Shown one piece after another: positions 34,251-45,528 of a stretch of 64,000 nt of DNA (its first letter is position 1; each line of letters opens with the position of its first letter). Source of the stretch: Phocoena phocoena. Its lineage: Eukaryota > Chordata > Mammalia > Artiodactyla > Phocoenidae. The DNA is taken from positions 49,098,080-49,162,079 of the forward strand of contig NC_089227.1 of the NCBI RefSeq assembly GCF_963924675.1, in the 5' to 3' direction. The notes below the pieces were generated by a model that searched no databases, was not told the origin of the DNA, and saw only the letters and a list, made by a program, of their open reading frames with translations. A program made the position numbers and the translations under genes.

Positions 34251-35407
34251 AGATTAGCTCCTGGATAGCCTTTCTTAAATGTACTTGTCATTGTAATAAT
34301 ATTTAAACACTGTTCATGGTCTTTACATCTCAATTGAGTTACAAAGATACAGAACGACATTAGCTTTGCATTTCCCACTCACTCTGCTTAATAAGGTCTC
34401 TGGCAAGCCTTCAATCTGCAGAGGGTTTATCTAGTCAGATGATCTGAATAAATTCTAAGCTCAACCTTTTAATGTTTTTATTTCGATCTTCCCATCTTGA
34501 TACCCAAACCACAAATCTTATAAAATGATTCTCCCAGTAAACTTTCTATGAAAAATAATCAGCCTCCAGAGTAATTGTCTTCATATTATCTAATATCAAC
34601 TTCCTAAGCTAGGTATTTTAAATGGTCCACAAGCTGAGAATGCTCAAGAAACAAACTGGAAAATTTCACAGTTGAGAAGATCTCATTCTTTCTTTTGTAC
34701 CAGATGTCCCCTTTTCTCGCTCTCCCTTCCCTAACTGAAAGGGACATCATAATTGAGAATTATGAGCATCACCTGAAAAATGTTATTGCCCTTAAATATA
34801 AAAGACAGGAGGTCTAAGAGTACTTTATCATCACTTAGTCTCTAACATTGATTGATGTAAATCTCCTGGCCAATCATAGTGCCCATGCACTGTGTGGTCT
34901 TGTCTCATACACTGGAGACACATAGAGCAGCGATCAGTTTAGTTAAAGATAGAATATTAAAAGTAACTTCTTGGCTGGACCGTATTATTTTAACTGTTTT
35001 AGGCAAATTAAATTGGCTACATCTAATTGCACATTCCTCATAGTGAATCACTGGCAAATTCAATAAGGCTAACCAGAAGCAAGCCCTCTGTTCCCTGGAC
35101 ATAAGTAGAAAACTCCAAAGTGGTCAACATTTAGAACATCTGCTGTTACCTAAAACAAACATCCTACCCCAGAGTCTACTAAAGCTACTACTTCTTGTTC
35201 TTACATATCAAGCAAAAGAGCTGATCACACTATAAATTAATACATGAACAAGCTCTGACTTAAGGCTACACCAGCACATGAGGTTGAAGGCTAGAAATAT
35301 TTTTTTCTTTTCAGTTACAATTTTTGAGTCAGAAAGGGCCTTGTTGAACCCCTGGGCCTCCAAGGGGAGTCATTTTCCATATGAATTCTTCCTGCTGTTC
35401 TTCCAAG

Positions 35408-35421
35408 GTTGCCATGGCAAT
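35408..35421. promoter_or_regulatory. RFX X-box-like palindrome GTTGCCATGGCAAT
   Basis: It matches the RFX-family consensus GTTGCCATGGCAAC at 13 of 14 positions, with both half-sites present. It lies in a relatively GC-rich unique stretch (about 35280-35500). Binding is inferred from sequence only. Confidence 0.45.
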
Positions 35422-35499
35422 GAAGGAGAGGACCCGGCCATGGCCACAGCAAAGTTCCACCAGAGCAACTCAAGCTTTCCTTTCCCCACCTAAGATTGC

Positions 35500-36815
35500 T
35501 CTGAATAAAGAGTTGAGCAGCTAAAATAATAAATGGATTTCATCTAACTCCTTCATTGTAAACATGATTAAAAAAAAGGCACAAAAAGGCTAAATGGCCA
35601 GCCAGACATCCTTCCTTGAATAATCAGTAGAAATTTAACAATTGGAAATTCTACCTCATTTATTTTTGTCATATGCTTTTAACTCATATTTCCATTAACT
35701 TCCTGAAAATAAGGAAGTAATTTGTACTCAAGGTAACACCCTTTTTACTTGAAAATAATTTTTACTTGAAAATGTTGATAATCGTGCCATTACAGTTCTC
35801 TGAAGGAGAAAAAAAACTGTATAAATCTAAATAAGAATCCCAGGGAATAGTAATTTCAATATACACAAAAAGAATTTCTTCTAGATTGAATTATCATTAC
35901 AATTATTATCAGTTAACAACTTCACAATACAACATATCATGAATTTTAAAAATTACTAAATGTCTAAAGTAAAGCTTTGTTGCAAATGCTTCTCTTAATG
36001 AGACAGATGAAATGTTTTGTTTGTGGGGTTTTATTTTTCTGTTTTCCTTGTCCTCATTAGTTCATAATATCCACTGGTAAAGATTATATATTGATAGAAG
36101 TATACAGAGTTCAGTAACCAATTCTATTCATATTTTTGGTCTTTCTGACCTAGATGCTGAGAGAATTTATTAACATTAAAAAGCAGATGAAATAGAAGCA
36201 GTTTTATTATAGTTCTGTCCCTCAGTTCTTTGAACTCCTCCTTAGTTATAGGTCAAAATCACATGGTGATTGACCATTAAATTAAGAATTATATCTGATC
36301 CTTTTTAAGCTTAACAACTTATTTAGATCCTCCTATGGTTTTATGGAAAGAAAAGACTTGCAAAAATATTTGTTAGTCAATCATTGCAGTCATTCACTTT
36401 ACCAATCCAGCACTAATATTTGGAGCCAGCAAGGTCCTTTACACCCCAAAAGATGCACTAATGATGAAAGGTAGACTTTTGTGTTTTGTTTGTTTGTTCT
36501 TTTGTAAAGTAGAAGAAGGTTGTTTGTGAACAGGGGTTAGAGAAAAAAGAACTTGGCATACCTCAGACAAATTCTAGGGCAGATCAGTCTTAAGAAAGAG
36601 TATATGTAGAGAGGTTGAGAATCTAGAAATTTAAACCCCAAATTGTTCATACACCCTCTACCTTGAAAGTGTTTGCATAGCCAGGATTACATGTATACCT
36701 ATCTGAAGGCCACTGGCTTGGGGAAATCTCAGGGTGAGCGACATTCTAGAGTCAGAGGAGTGTGGCCTTGAAACAGTCATTTATCTCATTCTTAGCAACC
36801 AGGGTGATTCCACAA
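35500..36815. other. non-genic, unique AT-rich sequence
   Basis: No gene or repeat recognised, apart from a short direct repeat TTTTACTTGAAAAT at about 35743 and 35760. Confidence 0.4.
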
Positions 36816-36818
36816 ACT

Positions 36819-36831
36819 CCCCCCCCCCCCC
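36819..36831 (+). repeat. C13 homopolymer
   Basis: A run of 13 C. Its length may be unreliable in assembly. Confidence 0.95.
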
Positions 36832-37039
36832 ACCCACAGTATTGTAAGACCTTGATGAGAAGGCGCATCTGAGAACCCATGATACATACAGAGGTCAAAT
36901 GGATCCAGAAATGGCTGATGCCAGCACATCGAGTTGCTGGGACTTGCATTGAATACGTACTCAGGCGTGACTTCCCCAATATGATGGAACATAATTGCGT
37001 GGGATTAGCTAGTGCTGTGATTGGGGGAAGAGCATCCTC

Positions 37040-37160
37040 ATTCTCATTCAGACTCCGCATGCCTGACCTATATGACTTTTAGCAGATCACTAAACGTATC
37101 CATTTTCCTGTCCATAAAACAGAGGAGTTAGTTAATTGTGGCCTGCTTCCAATTCTCTGT
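37040..37160 (+). mobile_element. weak MIR fragment
   Basis: Forward words TTTTAGCAGATCACTAAACG and CATAAAACAGAGGAGTTAG fit a decayed MIR centre. Confidence 0.4.
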
Positions 37161-37879
37161 TGAATGAGGAATAGTACAAATGTGGTTGCCATGGGCAAAA
37201 CTGCACAAAATAAAAATTACTCAAATAAAGTATTATGCTCCTCATTTTTAAGGCACTGGAAGTTTTAAGGATCGAAAATGTAAGCCAGTTAACATAGTAA
37301 CTGCCATTTTAAACGTACACTTCACTTAGTACTCTCCATTTATTTCTTTTTACACCCAAAATGTCTACATTAGGAGTTAGAGATCAACAAAAAGCAGTGC
37401 TACCTATTACACTATGTATAACATAAAGTTCAAAGGAAAGTGTGTTCTATAAATTAACATGTAATGTCCTCATGTCACACTAACTGGGTGTCCTAGCTAC
37501 CGGCTAGAATATTAGAACTCTAGTTTTTAATCCAAGTCTGCCTGCTAATACTTCAAGAGTAGAGTTCCCACAAGCCACATAACCATTCCTGAGAGGTCTA
37601 TACCATGAGATCAAGGGGCTTTTTCCTTGCTTCCAGGAGGTTGCTAGGGTCAATGGGAGAATTTCCATCCCAGTTCTGTACTTTCTTCTCCAGGCTAGCA
37701 GACCTGCTCTTTCTGAGAGTATGTCCTTTTGTACATTCTTTACCACTCTGTGAGAGAAGAGAGATGAGAAGGAAGGCACACAAACCAGCTTATCCCAATG
37801 AAGAGAACTTAAATCTGAACGTAGATTCTGCTCTACTCTGAGAATATACTGTAAATTAGAAGTCACTTAGCTCTTGGGG

Positions 37880-38025
37880 ACCCGCCATGGCAAGCTCTGA
37901 AGCCGCACTGCCTGGCTTTGACTTCCAGCCTCTGCCATTTACAAACTGTGTGGTTTCAGATAAATTACTTAACCTTTCTATAAATCAGTAACTCATCTGC
38001 AAAATGGGGATCATAATAATATCTT
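37880..38025 (+). mobile_element. MIR SINE
   Basis: Forward MIR: GCACTGCCTGGCTTTGACTTC, CCATTTACAAACTGTGTGG, AAATTACTTAACC, ATCTGCAAAATGGGGATC. Confidence 0.82.
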
Positions 38026-38100
38026 TCTCATAGTTTTTATTAAGATAAAAGATAATAGTTCTCATAGTTTTTATTAAGATAAAAGATAATAGTTCTCATA
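38026..38100 (+). repeat. 34-bp tandem duplication
   Basis: A 34-base unit starting TCTCATAG and ending AATAGT is present at 38026-38059 and 38060-38093 without mismatch. A partial third start, TCTCATA, follows. It begins in the tail of the adjacent MIR. Confidence 0.95.
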
Positions 38101-38102
38101 AA

Positions 38103-38240
38103 TAACATGACCATATGACTTATTCAAACTGATACGCTTTTGCAAGTGAACAGAGATGTTACTAATAATTACGTCAGAACAGCAGGAATAAGCCAGGACT
38201 TTCCTGGAAAATCCAGGATTATGGGGTTACCTTATCTTAA
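38103..38240. mobile_element. possible DNA-transposon MITE
   Basis: The left end ATGACCATATGAC, the word CCAGGACTTTCCTGG and the right end GGGGTTACCTTAT resemble a widespread mammalian hAT-type fossil with GGTGACCATAT termini. Uncertain. Confidence 0.35.
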
Positions 38241-38249
38241 AACACCTAG

Positions 38250-40170
38250 CATGGTGCTTGGGACCTTGTTAGAATGAGCTGTTAATATCCAATTATATTG
38301 CCTGGGGAATTATGGTGAAAAAATTTCTGAGACTATGGTATTCCATATTAGTATTTTCAGTTTGTTAATTCGTAGCAGTGCTTTTTTAAATAAAGGAAAG
38401 TATACTAAAATGATATGTTTAAAAGGGTCCCTTACCATTATTTCACTTATTTAGTCCCTACCCACACTTTGTGCAAGAGGAACACAAGCCTGGAGAGTAG
38501 CAAGGAGGCTCCCTGTGTTCCTTCCAATCCCCACCCTTGTCTGATGAGGAAAGAGGGGTGATATGAGGTCGGTCTCACAGTAGCAGCAGGACTAAAGTTT
38601 AACTTCAGGAAGTCGATAGTTATTTTTGTTTAGATTTTTAAAAATTAAAAACACTGTGTCAAAAATCCAGCAAAAATAATTGGTAATAGAAGCAAAGACA
38701 TTCCAGACTCAGAAGTCCCATGAAGTCATCTCTATACCTCTTGCCAGCATAGGGTCTTTATAAAACATGTTCTCAGGGTCCTGGCAAGCCTAACGTCAGC
38801 TGCCCCAAAGATGGGGCTTCCATCATTTCTTTGGCAAAACATCATTGAAGTCCAGGAAGCAAGGTCTTCTGACCTGGATTTCTCAGTTTAATATATTTCC
38901 AGTACTAAGAGATACCACATTTCTGTTAAATGCAACTTCTTAACCAAAATTTGCTTCCTTTGAGCCTGTGCACCTAGAAGCAGAATTTTCATTGCATAGT
39001 TCAAATTCTTTTAATATTTACCGTCAAAATCCTCTTGCCTTTCTAAGTTAAATGTAACAAAACCAGCACTCTACACTTAGTAAGAGTTCAGGATTTTTCA
39101 TCTCTATGACATGAAAAACAGCATACAAGAAAGTCATATTTTATTGAAATCTAATAGGTTCCTTTTTTCCTGGTAATAATATCAGCAGGAATAGCATTTG
39201 AATAGGGCCTCCCAGTTGACAGAGTAAGCCAAGATACATTACCTCATGGGTATTTTATTCTTTCGTTTCCACCAAATTAACATGCAGCAGGTCCAACCTC
39301 TCGCATGAAGCAGCCTAAAGAGAAAACCCAGGCAGTAGTACCAGGCAATGTGTTTTCAGCCCTTCTCTGGCAGTCCAGGGAAAGTGTGGGACAGCTTACA
39401 ACTCGCGAAAAGATGAGTTCATGTTCAGCCTGGGAAAGCTGTACAGCAGCCTTTCCTGCTGCTCGGCATGAAATGAGCCATGAGCAGCATGAAATCACTG
39501 AGCACAGGTGTAGAGATTCACAGTGACATAAATATCCTTGCTGTTTAGCAGTTGGAGGAAGGCTGTGGGAAGATTTGCCACAAGCTCCTCCTGGCCAAGT
39601 CTGCCTTTATAAAGAGATGATGAGTCTCATCCCAACTTCCAGCTAAAAGACTCAGAAAGAATTAGACAAAGATGTAGGTGAATACTTATCTCAGACCATT
39701 CTAAAGAAAAAAGCAGAAGAAAAAAATCATAAAGTACAGAAGTGGTGCGTTTGACCACAAACACTTAAATCTTCTATGTGTTAAAAAAAAGTCACCAGAA
39801 ACAAGATTTCCAAAGACAAATAAAGGCAAAATTGTCATCTATATGACAGGGAAATTATTAACAATACAGCTATAGGAAGTGTTGTAAAATTCTTTCTAAT
39901 AGTGAATTAAACTTACATGAAAATATGCAAAGAAAATGGAAAGCGAATCATCGGGGGGGGAGGGGAGTCTAAACAAAATATATGCAAATGTTCAAATTCA
40001 CTAATAATATGTAAATTAATGTCATAAATATACCATGCTTGCCTATAAAACTGGAAGACTTTTTTTAAAATTATAATATCCAGCCTTATTTAGGATATAA
40101 AAAGGGGAGAATATACTATCTGATTTCAATTTTCAATGCTTCTTCCATTTTATTTGATATCAGATTGATT
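38250..40170. other. non-genic stretch
   Basis: No exon supported. The AT-rich part at 39700-40140 could be decayed L1, but no landmark is clear. An 8-G run lies at 39953-39960. Confidence 0.4.
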
Positions 40171-40182
40171 TTATTTATCCAT

Positions 40183-40549
40183 ATTTATTTTTTTAACAAA
40201 TTTATTTATTTTATTTATTTATTTTTGGCTGTGTTGGGTCTTCATTGCTGCGCACGGGCTTTCTCTAGTTGCGGTGAGCGGGGGCTACTCTTCGTTGCGG
40301 TGCGTGGGCTTCTCATTGTGGTTGCTTCTTTTGTTGTGGAGCACGGGCTCTAGATGCTCGGGCTTCAGTAGTTGCAGCATGCGGGCTCAGTAGTTGTGGC
40401 TCGCAGGCTCTAGAGCGCAGCCTCAGTAGTTATGGTGCACAGGCTTAGTTGCTCTGCAGCATGTGGGATCTTCCCAGACCAGGGATCAAACTCATGTCCC
40501 CTGCATTGGCAGGCGGATTCTCAACCACTGCGCCACCAGGGAAGCCCCC
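40183..40549 (-). mobile_element. CHR-1-type SINE
   Basis: Full-length reverse copy. It begins with the (TTTAT)n-rich tail, continues through GGCTGTGTTGGGTCTTC and the CAGTAGTTG body words, and ends GCCACCAGGGAAGCCCC. A 10-bp target-site duplication ATTTATCCAT lies at 40173-40182 and 40550-40559. Confidence 0.93.
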
Positions 40550-41109
40550 ATTTATCCATTTTATTTTTTCATTTCCACATCATTGTGTTTGGTTTCTTAT
40601 CAATGTAAGCAGGGTACAGTTGGAGTTTTTTAACCAAAGTAGAAGTTATTGTTTTTAATGGGAAAATATATTCCAACTATGTTTGTTGTCATAATTGGCA
40701 TGACTGATCTTAATACTGTAAATTTTCCAGTTTCCCTTTATTCTGCCATTCCTTTTTGTTTGTTATTCAGTCTGTGTTTTGTTTACTTTTAGTTCCATTG
40801 AAATTTAAAAGGTGGAAGTCCTATAGCAATTATTATCACATATAAATATACCCTTATTACGAATTGTAATAATTATGAAGAGACCATTAACAGAAAAAAA
40901 TGCAAGTAACCAATAATAAAAAGATTAAATATAACAGGTTTGACAGAGTATTTGTTATTAGTAATTTTTTATTTTAAAAAATTGGCATGGAAAAAATCTC
41001 ACATTATAATAAAAACTTGACAAAGAACTAGTATGACCACAAATGTGCGCATGTGTGTATATACATATATATGTATGTACATATACATATGTATTTGTAT
41101 TCATAGAAA

Positions 41110-41270
41110 AAAGACTGAGAAGCAAATACATCAAAATGTCAACAATGGTTATTTATCAGTATGGGTGATTTTTTTCTCTATTGTACATTTTTTAATTTTC
41201 CAAATTTTATGTAATGAGTTCATACTGTTTTTATAATCCCAAAACAACCACTAAAGTAAAATTTAATATA
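41110..41270 (+). mobile_element. L1M 3'-end fragment
   Basis: The order AATGGTTATTTATCAG, TATGGGTGATTTTTTTCTC, TTAATTTTCCAAATTTTATG and TTTTTATAATCCC matches the 3' UTR of older L1M elements. Confidence 0.6.
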
Positions 41271-41317
41271 ATGCTTATCAATGAGCTTCTCAGAAAGCAC
41301 AAACATTAGAAACTCTT

Positions 41318-41600
41318 GTGGGGGTGGGATGAACTGGGAGATTGGGATTGACATATTTACACTATTGATACTATGTATAAAATAGATAACTAATGAGAAC
41401 CTACTGTATAGCACAGGGAACTCTCTACTCAGTGCTCTGTGGTAACCTAAATGAGAAGGAAATCCAAACAAAGAGGGGATATATGTATACATATAGCTGA
41501 TTACTTTGCTGTACAGTATGAACTAACACAATACTGTAAAGCAACTATACTCCAATAAAAAAAAGATGAAAAAAATTAAAATTAAAAAATTTTTTAAAAA
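41318..41600 (+). mobile_element. young cetartiodactyl L1, 3'-UTR insertion
   Basis: 5'-truncated L1 consisting only of 3' UTR: GGGTGGGATGAACTGGGAGA, CACTATTGATACTATG, CTACTGTATAGCACAGGGAAC, GTAAAGCAACTATACTCC, AATAAA, then an A/T-rich tail. A perfect 10-bp target-site duplication AGAAACTCTT lies at 41308-41317 and 41601-41610. Confidence 0.92.
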
Positions 41601-41897
41601 AGAAACTCTTCTAATGCCTTGTAGCAGACTATGGGGATTGTTTAGAATTCCAGAGATCCCATTTATAGTGGATGGGCACAGGCCAAGCCCTTTCAGAGGA
41701 GTGGCTAGTTCCAGCCACACAGTAAACTCCGTATTTGTGGATAGACGAATGGATGGAATAGAACTTGACTTGCACTTTGCCAAACTGTTTTCATGTGTTA
41801 GCATACAAGTCACAACCTTGAGATACCCTCTAGCCCATAGATTGTCTGACAGATACCAAGAGAACATAAAACAAAACACTCCAGCAGCTCATTTTTT

Positions 41898-42593
41898 TTT
41901 TAAACATCTTTATTGGGGTATAATTGCTTTACAATGGTGTGTTAGTTTCTGCTTTATAACAAAGTGAATCAGTTATACATATACATATGTTCCCATATCT
42001 CTTCCCTCTTGCGTCTCCCTCCCTCCAACCCTCCCTATCCCACCCCTCCAGGCCCATCACAAAGCACCGAGCTGATCTCCCTGTGCTATGCAGCTGCTTC
42101 CCACTAGCTATCTACCTTACGTGTGGTAGTGTGTATATGTCCATGCCTCTCTCTTGCTTTGTCACAGCTCACCCTTCCCCCTCCCCATATCCTCAAGTCC
42201 ATTCTCCAGTAGGTCTGTGTCTTTATTCCTGTCTTACCCCTAGGTTCTTCATGACATTTTTTTCCCTTAAATTCCATATATATGTGTTACCATATGGTAT
42301 TTGTCTTTCTCTTTCTGACTTACTTCACTCTGTATGACAGACTCTAGGTCTATCCACCTCATTACAAATAGCTCAATTTCGTTTCTTTTTATGGCTGAGT
42401 AATATTCCATTGTATATATGTGCCACATCTTCTTTATCCATTCATCCGATGATGGGTACTTAGGTTGTTTCCATCTCCGGGCTATTGTAAATAGAGCTGC
42501 AATGAACATTTTGGTACATGACTCTTTATGAATTTTGGTTTTCTCAGGGTATATGCCCAGTAGTGGGATTGCTGGGTCATATGGTGGTTCTAT
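41898..42593 (-). mobile_element. young L1, 5'-truncated, 3' end of ORF2 plus 3' UTR
   Basis: Reverse insertion of about 0.7 kb. It starts at its tail and the AACATCTTTATTGGGG end signal, runs through a T/C-rich 3' UTR, and ends inside ORF2. A 14-bp target-site duplication (GCAGCTCATTTTTT) lies at 41884-41897 and 42594-42607. The open ORF2 end and intact duplication indicate recent origin. Confidence 0.95.
42267..42593 (-). pseudogene. C-terminal fragment of L1 ORF2 protein
   Basis: About 108 codons of the extreme C-terminal part of the L1 endonuclease/reverse-transcriptase protein remain open and end at TAA (42267-42269). Recognisable residues include PYDPAIPLLGIYPE, MFIAALFTIA, WIKKMWHIYTMEYYSAIK and SQKEKDKYH. 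Endonuclease and reverse-transcriptase domains are absent because the insertion is truncated, so it cannot be functional. Confidence 0.93.
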
Positions 42594-42607
42594 GCAGCTC
42601 ATTTTTT

Positions 42608-43955
42608 AATTATAAAAGTATTTGATATATTGTTCTGAAGTCAATATTTAATGCAAATGCAGCAATAAATGTATCTTCCCCCAGGTCTATAAGTTAACTT
42701 AAATTCTGTTGCTCTTTTATCTTAAAAAGTATTCAGTGCTCAGTTTCGTGTTTCATTTACAAGCAGTAATTTGATTTTGCTAATTTGGAGTTTATAATCC
42801 AATCTGTATCTATTGTTCAGCCCAGAGTGAATCTGCACTGCAAATTTGCACATGCAATTTGCATGGCAATCACAGGTTAATTATAAACTCAACACACATC
42901 TGAAGTTTTGCAGCCTTTACAAGGCTACAGTGAGTTTTAATGCCAAATCACTTGTTATTTTTCTTAATGAAATTGAATTTTTTGCTACTGATATTGAACT
43001 GTTTTCTATTAAATCCTTCCTGATTGATGATAAATGGGGAAGAGAGAGGTTGAATTAAGTTGATTTACAGAGGAATGCTGGTGTTTATATATTCCCATTC
43101 TCTGTTATACCACTTAAATATAAAGAAGATGTATATCTTTTCTTTAGAGTTGTCTTCAAGTTTGAGCATTTGTTTTTTAAAAAGTGGACGAGTGGGGATA
43201 AAGCAGAATACAAATTGTTTTAAAGGAACAAGAAAAAGTAGACTTTACTAGGCATTTAAAATAAATTATCATTGGACACCAAATTTGCCTCCAATTTTCC
43301 TGTAAATAAATGAAATAAAGAAACACATTGGGTTACATAAAGATCAAAAAAAGTTAGAAAGTGTATCAGCAAAGATAAACTTTTTACCGGATCTCACTTC
43401 AAACAAAATTTTATCTCATGGTTCCATTTCTGAAAAATGTTGAGCTTCAGTACAAAATACTTTCAACTACAGTTTTACCAAAGATAGGGTGACTGTATTT
43501 AAGTGGACAGTGTATTCACCTGCCCTCCATGCAAAAGAACCGTATCCTAACTGTTGACTCTTGTCTTCTTACTTACTGTACTCATGGGACTGTTTCACAG
43601 CTACCAAAAACTCACCAAGTCCAAAACTGAACTATCAGCCCCTCAAATCCTGCTGAATTCATCAGTATTTTTGATTGCACACAACAGAAGCTAATTTGCA
43701 GTCTCCTTAGCAACTAGTATTTTGTTGGAAGCCTCCTAGGGCAGCTTACAGAAACTGAAAGCAGCTACCCTCTCCCTGCTCCCACCCCGCCCTCTAGGGA
43801 ATGGAACTAGCAGTACTTTCTAGCTCTCATCTCTGCAGCTCCCTGCTTGTCTGCTTTCTTCCCCTGCAGACCTGTGATGTCCGTGGCACAGAACAACTGC
43901 CCTTCTTTGACATGGGTCCTCCAGTTCAGGCCATACAAAGACATGGGACTGCCTC
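42608..43955. other. non-genic sequence with a possible regulatory patch
   Basis: Unique sequence. The patch at about 42770-42960 is complex and contains a POU-type palindrome. No exon or repeat recognised in the rest. Confidence 0.4.
42852..42864. promoter_or_regulatory. POU/octamer palindrome ATGCAATTTGCAT
   Basis: Arms ATGCAA and TTGCAT are perfect inverted halves around one T. A full octamer ATTTGCAT lies at 42857-42864. A related AAATTTGCA lies just upstream. Binding is inferred only. Confidence 0.4.
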
Positions 43956-43959
43956 TTTC

Positions 43960-44145
43960 TTCTTACTCTCTAGAATCTTGTCACAGGAAAGCTTGCAGTT
44001 CCCAGAGCACACCATGCTCTCTCCCCATCACAGCCTTTGCCATGGAATGTTCCCCACCCAGCAAGCCTTTGCCTAACTAACTCTTAGATCTCTTGGGCTT
44101 TCAACTTAAAAATCATTTCCTCCAGGAGACCTTCCCTTAACTCTT
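43960..44145 (+). mobile_element. L2 fragment
   Basis: Forward L2: GCCTTTGCCATGGAATGTTCC, CTTGGGCTTTCAACTTAAAAATC, CATTTCCTCCAGGAGACCTTCCC. Confidence 0.75.
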
Positions 44146-44149
44146 AGAG

Positions 44150-44560
44150 CATCCATTCATTCATTCATTCACTCAACAAAAACTTACTGAGCTCCTGCTA
44201 CAGGCCACACGTAGTACTGGGACTGGATGAACACTGGTCTGTCTGTGAGGACTAATTAAATATACATGATAATAAATGCAATAGAGGAAAGCAATAGGAT
44301 AAAGAATAATAGGGTGGTCAGAGAAGGCCTACCTGAAGAGATGATACTTCAGCTGAGCCCTCTGAAGGACAAATCAGGGTTCTGATCCAAAGAAAGGAAT
44401 CAGAACATGCACCAGCTCTATGGTGCATTTGAAGAATTGAAGGGAGGCCAGTGTCCCGCAAGACACTGAGAACATGAACTGGAGAGTGGCCATGACAGAA
44501 AATGAGATCACCCCCAAAAAAGGTGGTGGAGTAGAGGTGAACCATTAGTGACCAGCACAC
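44150..44560 (-). mobile_element. L2 3'-end fragment with (ATTC)5 tail
   Basis: It begins with the L2 tail microsatellite (CATTCATTCATTCATTCACTC) and continues in reverse orientation: ACTGAGCTCCTGCTACAGGCC, GGGTGGTCAGAGAAGGCC, GGAGGCCAGTGTC. Together with 43960-44145 it makes two L2 pieces in opposite orientation. Confidence 0.78.
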
Positions 44561-45296
44561 AAGATTTGGCTACAGGTACATTTTGTTTGACTGGTAGAAT
44601 ATTTTAATTATCTTTTGAAAAATTTTAATACATTAGGCAGGGCAGTACTCCAAACTCCACACTTAGGTCAGATTCAGAAATTTATGCTTCTTGCCAGTTC
44701 CCAGAATTCCATTTGGAAGGCACTAGAAAAAATTGGACTGGCTTTTGTGCATTCTGTTTCTGTGGATCTGTGAAAACACCTAATGCAATATTTAAAGTCA
44801 TTGAGGTTGCTAATATAGTGGAAAGAGCTGCGTGAAATCCTGGAGCCACAGTAGAATCCAGCTCAAGATAGTCATAAGAACTGAAATCAATTGCTCGGCC
44901 TTATTGTAGGCTGGCCATTCATTTCTCTGGATACTAAATGCTCCCAAATTATTTATATAAGGAGATAACTTAAAATAAATGCCCTTAAAAGTTTTACATC
45001 TTTCAATCTCATACATATATTCTCAGAATTGATTGTTAATTTTTCCTTCTTTTTATACAAGTTTTCCATCTCAGTGTAATTTGCCGCATCCGTACCTTTA
45101 CTGCTTTTAGTAAAATTCTAACTCAGTATGTAGCCCCTGCATCTGATCTAGACAAATAATATATTTTTAAAACTACCTGGACCAACGTCTCTCAAATTTT
45201 TAAACCTAAGTCTAACACATCTCAGCTAAGTGATGGTCTTCCTATAAAACATTTAAATACAAATAATAATATTGCTTTCAGGGTTATAGCTAATTG
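44561..45296. other. non-genic, nothing recognised
   Basis: AT-rich unique sequence. Confidence 0.4.
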
Positions 45297-45310
45297 TGTT
45301 TTTTTCTTTT

Positions 45311-45514
45311 CTTTTTTTTTTTGCGGTACGCGGGCCTCTCACTGTTGTGGCCTCTAACGTTGCGGAGCACAGGCTCCGGACGCGCAGGCCCAGCGGCCAT
45401 GGCTCATGGGCCCAGCCGCTCCGCGGCATGTGGGATCTTCCCGGACCAGGGCACGAACCCGTGTCTCCTGCATCAGCAGGTGGACTCTCAACCACTGCGC
45501 CACCAGGGAAGCCC
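45311..45514 (-). mobile_element. CHR-2-type SINE (cetacean)
   Basis: Full-length reverse copy from the T-run and GCGGTACGCGGGCCTCTCAC to CGCCACCAGGGAAGCCC. A 14-bp target-site duplication (TG, seven T, CTTTT) lies at 45297-45310 and 45515-45528. High CpG retention suggests youth. Confidence 0.95.
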
Positions 45515-45528
45515 TGTTTTTTTCTTTT

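Noticed and set aside
39953..39965. G-quadruplex at the G8-A-G4 run
   Set aside because: There are too few separate G-runs for a convincing four-run intramolecular quadruplex.
41523..41967. Open frames of 118 and 133 codons between the two young L1 insertions
   Set aside because: They start or end in L1 tails, overlap each other antisense, and have no recognisable domain.
41987..42337. Forward open frame of 116 codons over the reverse L1
   Set aside because: It is the antisense of the L1 3' UTR and ORF2 end.
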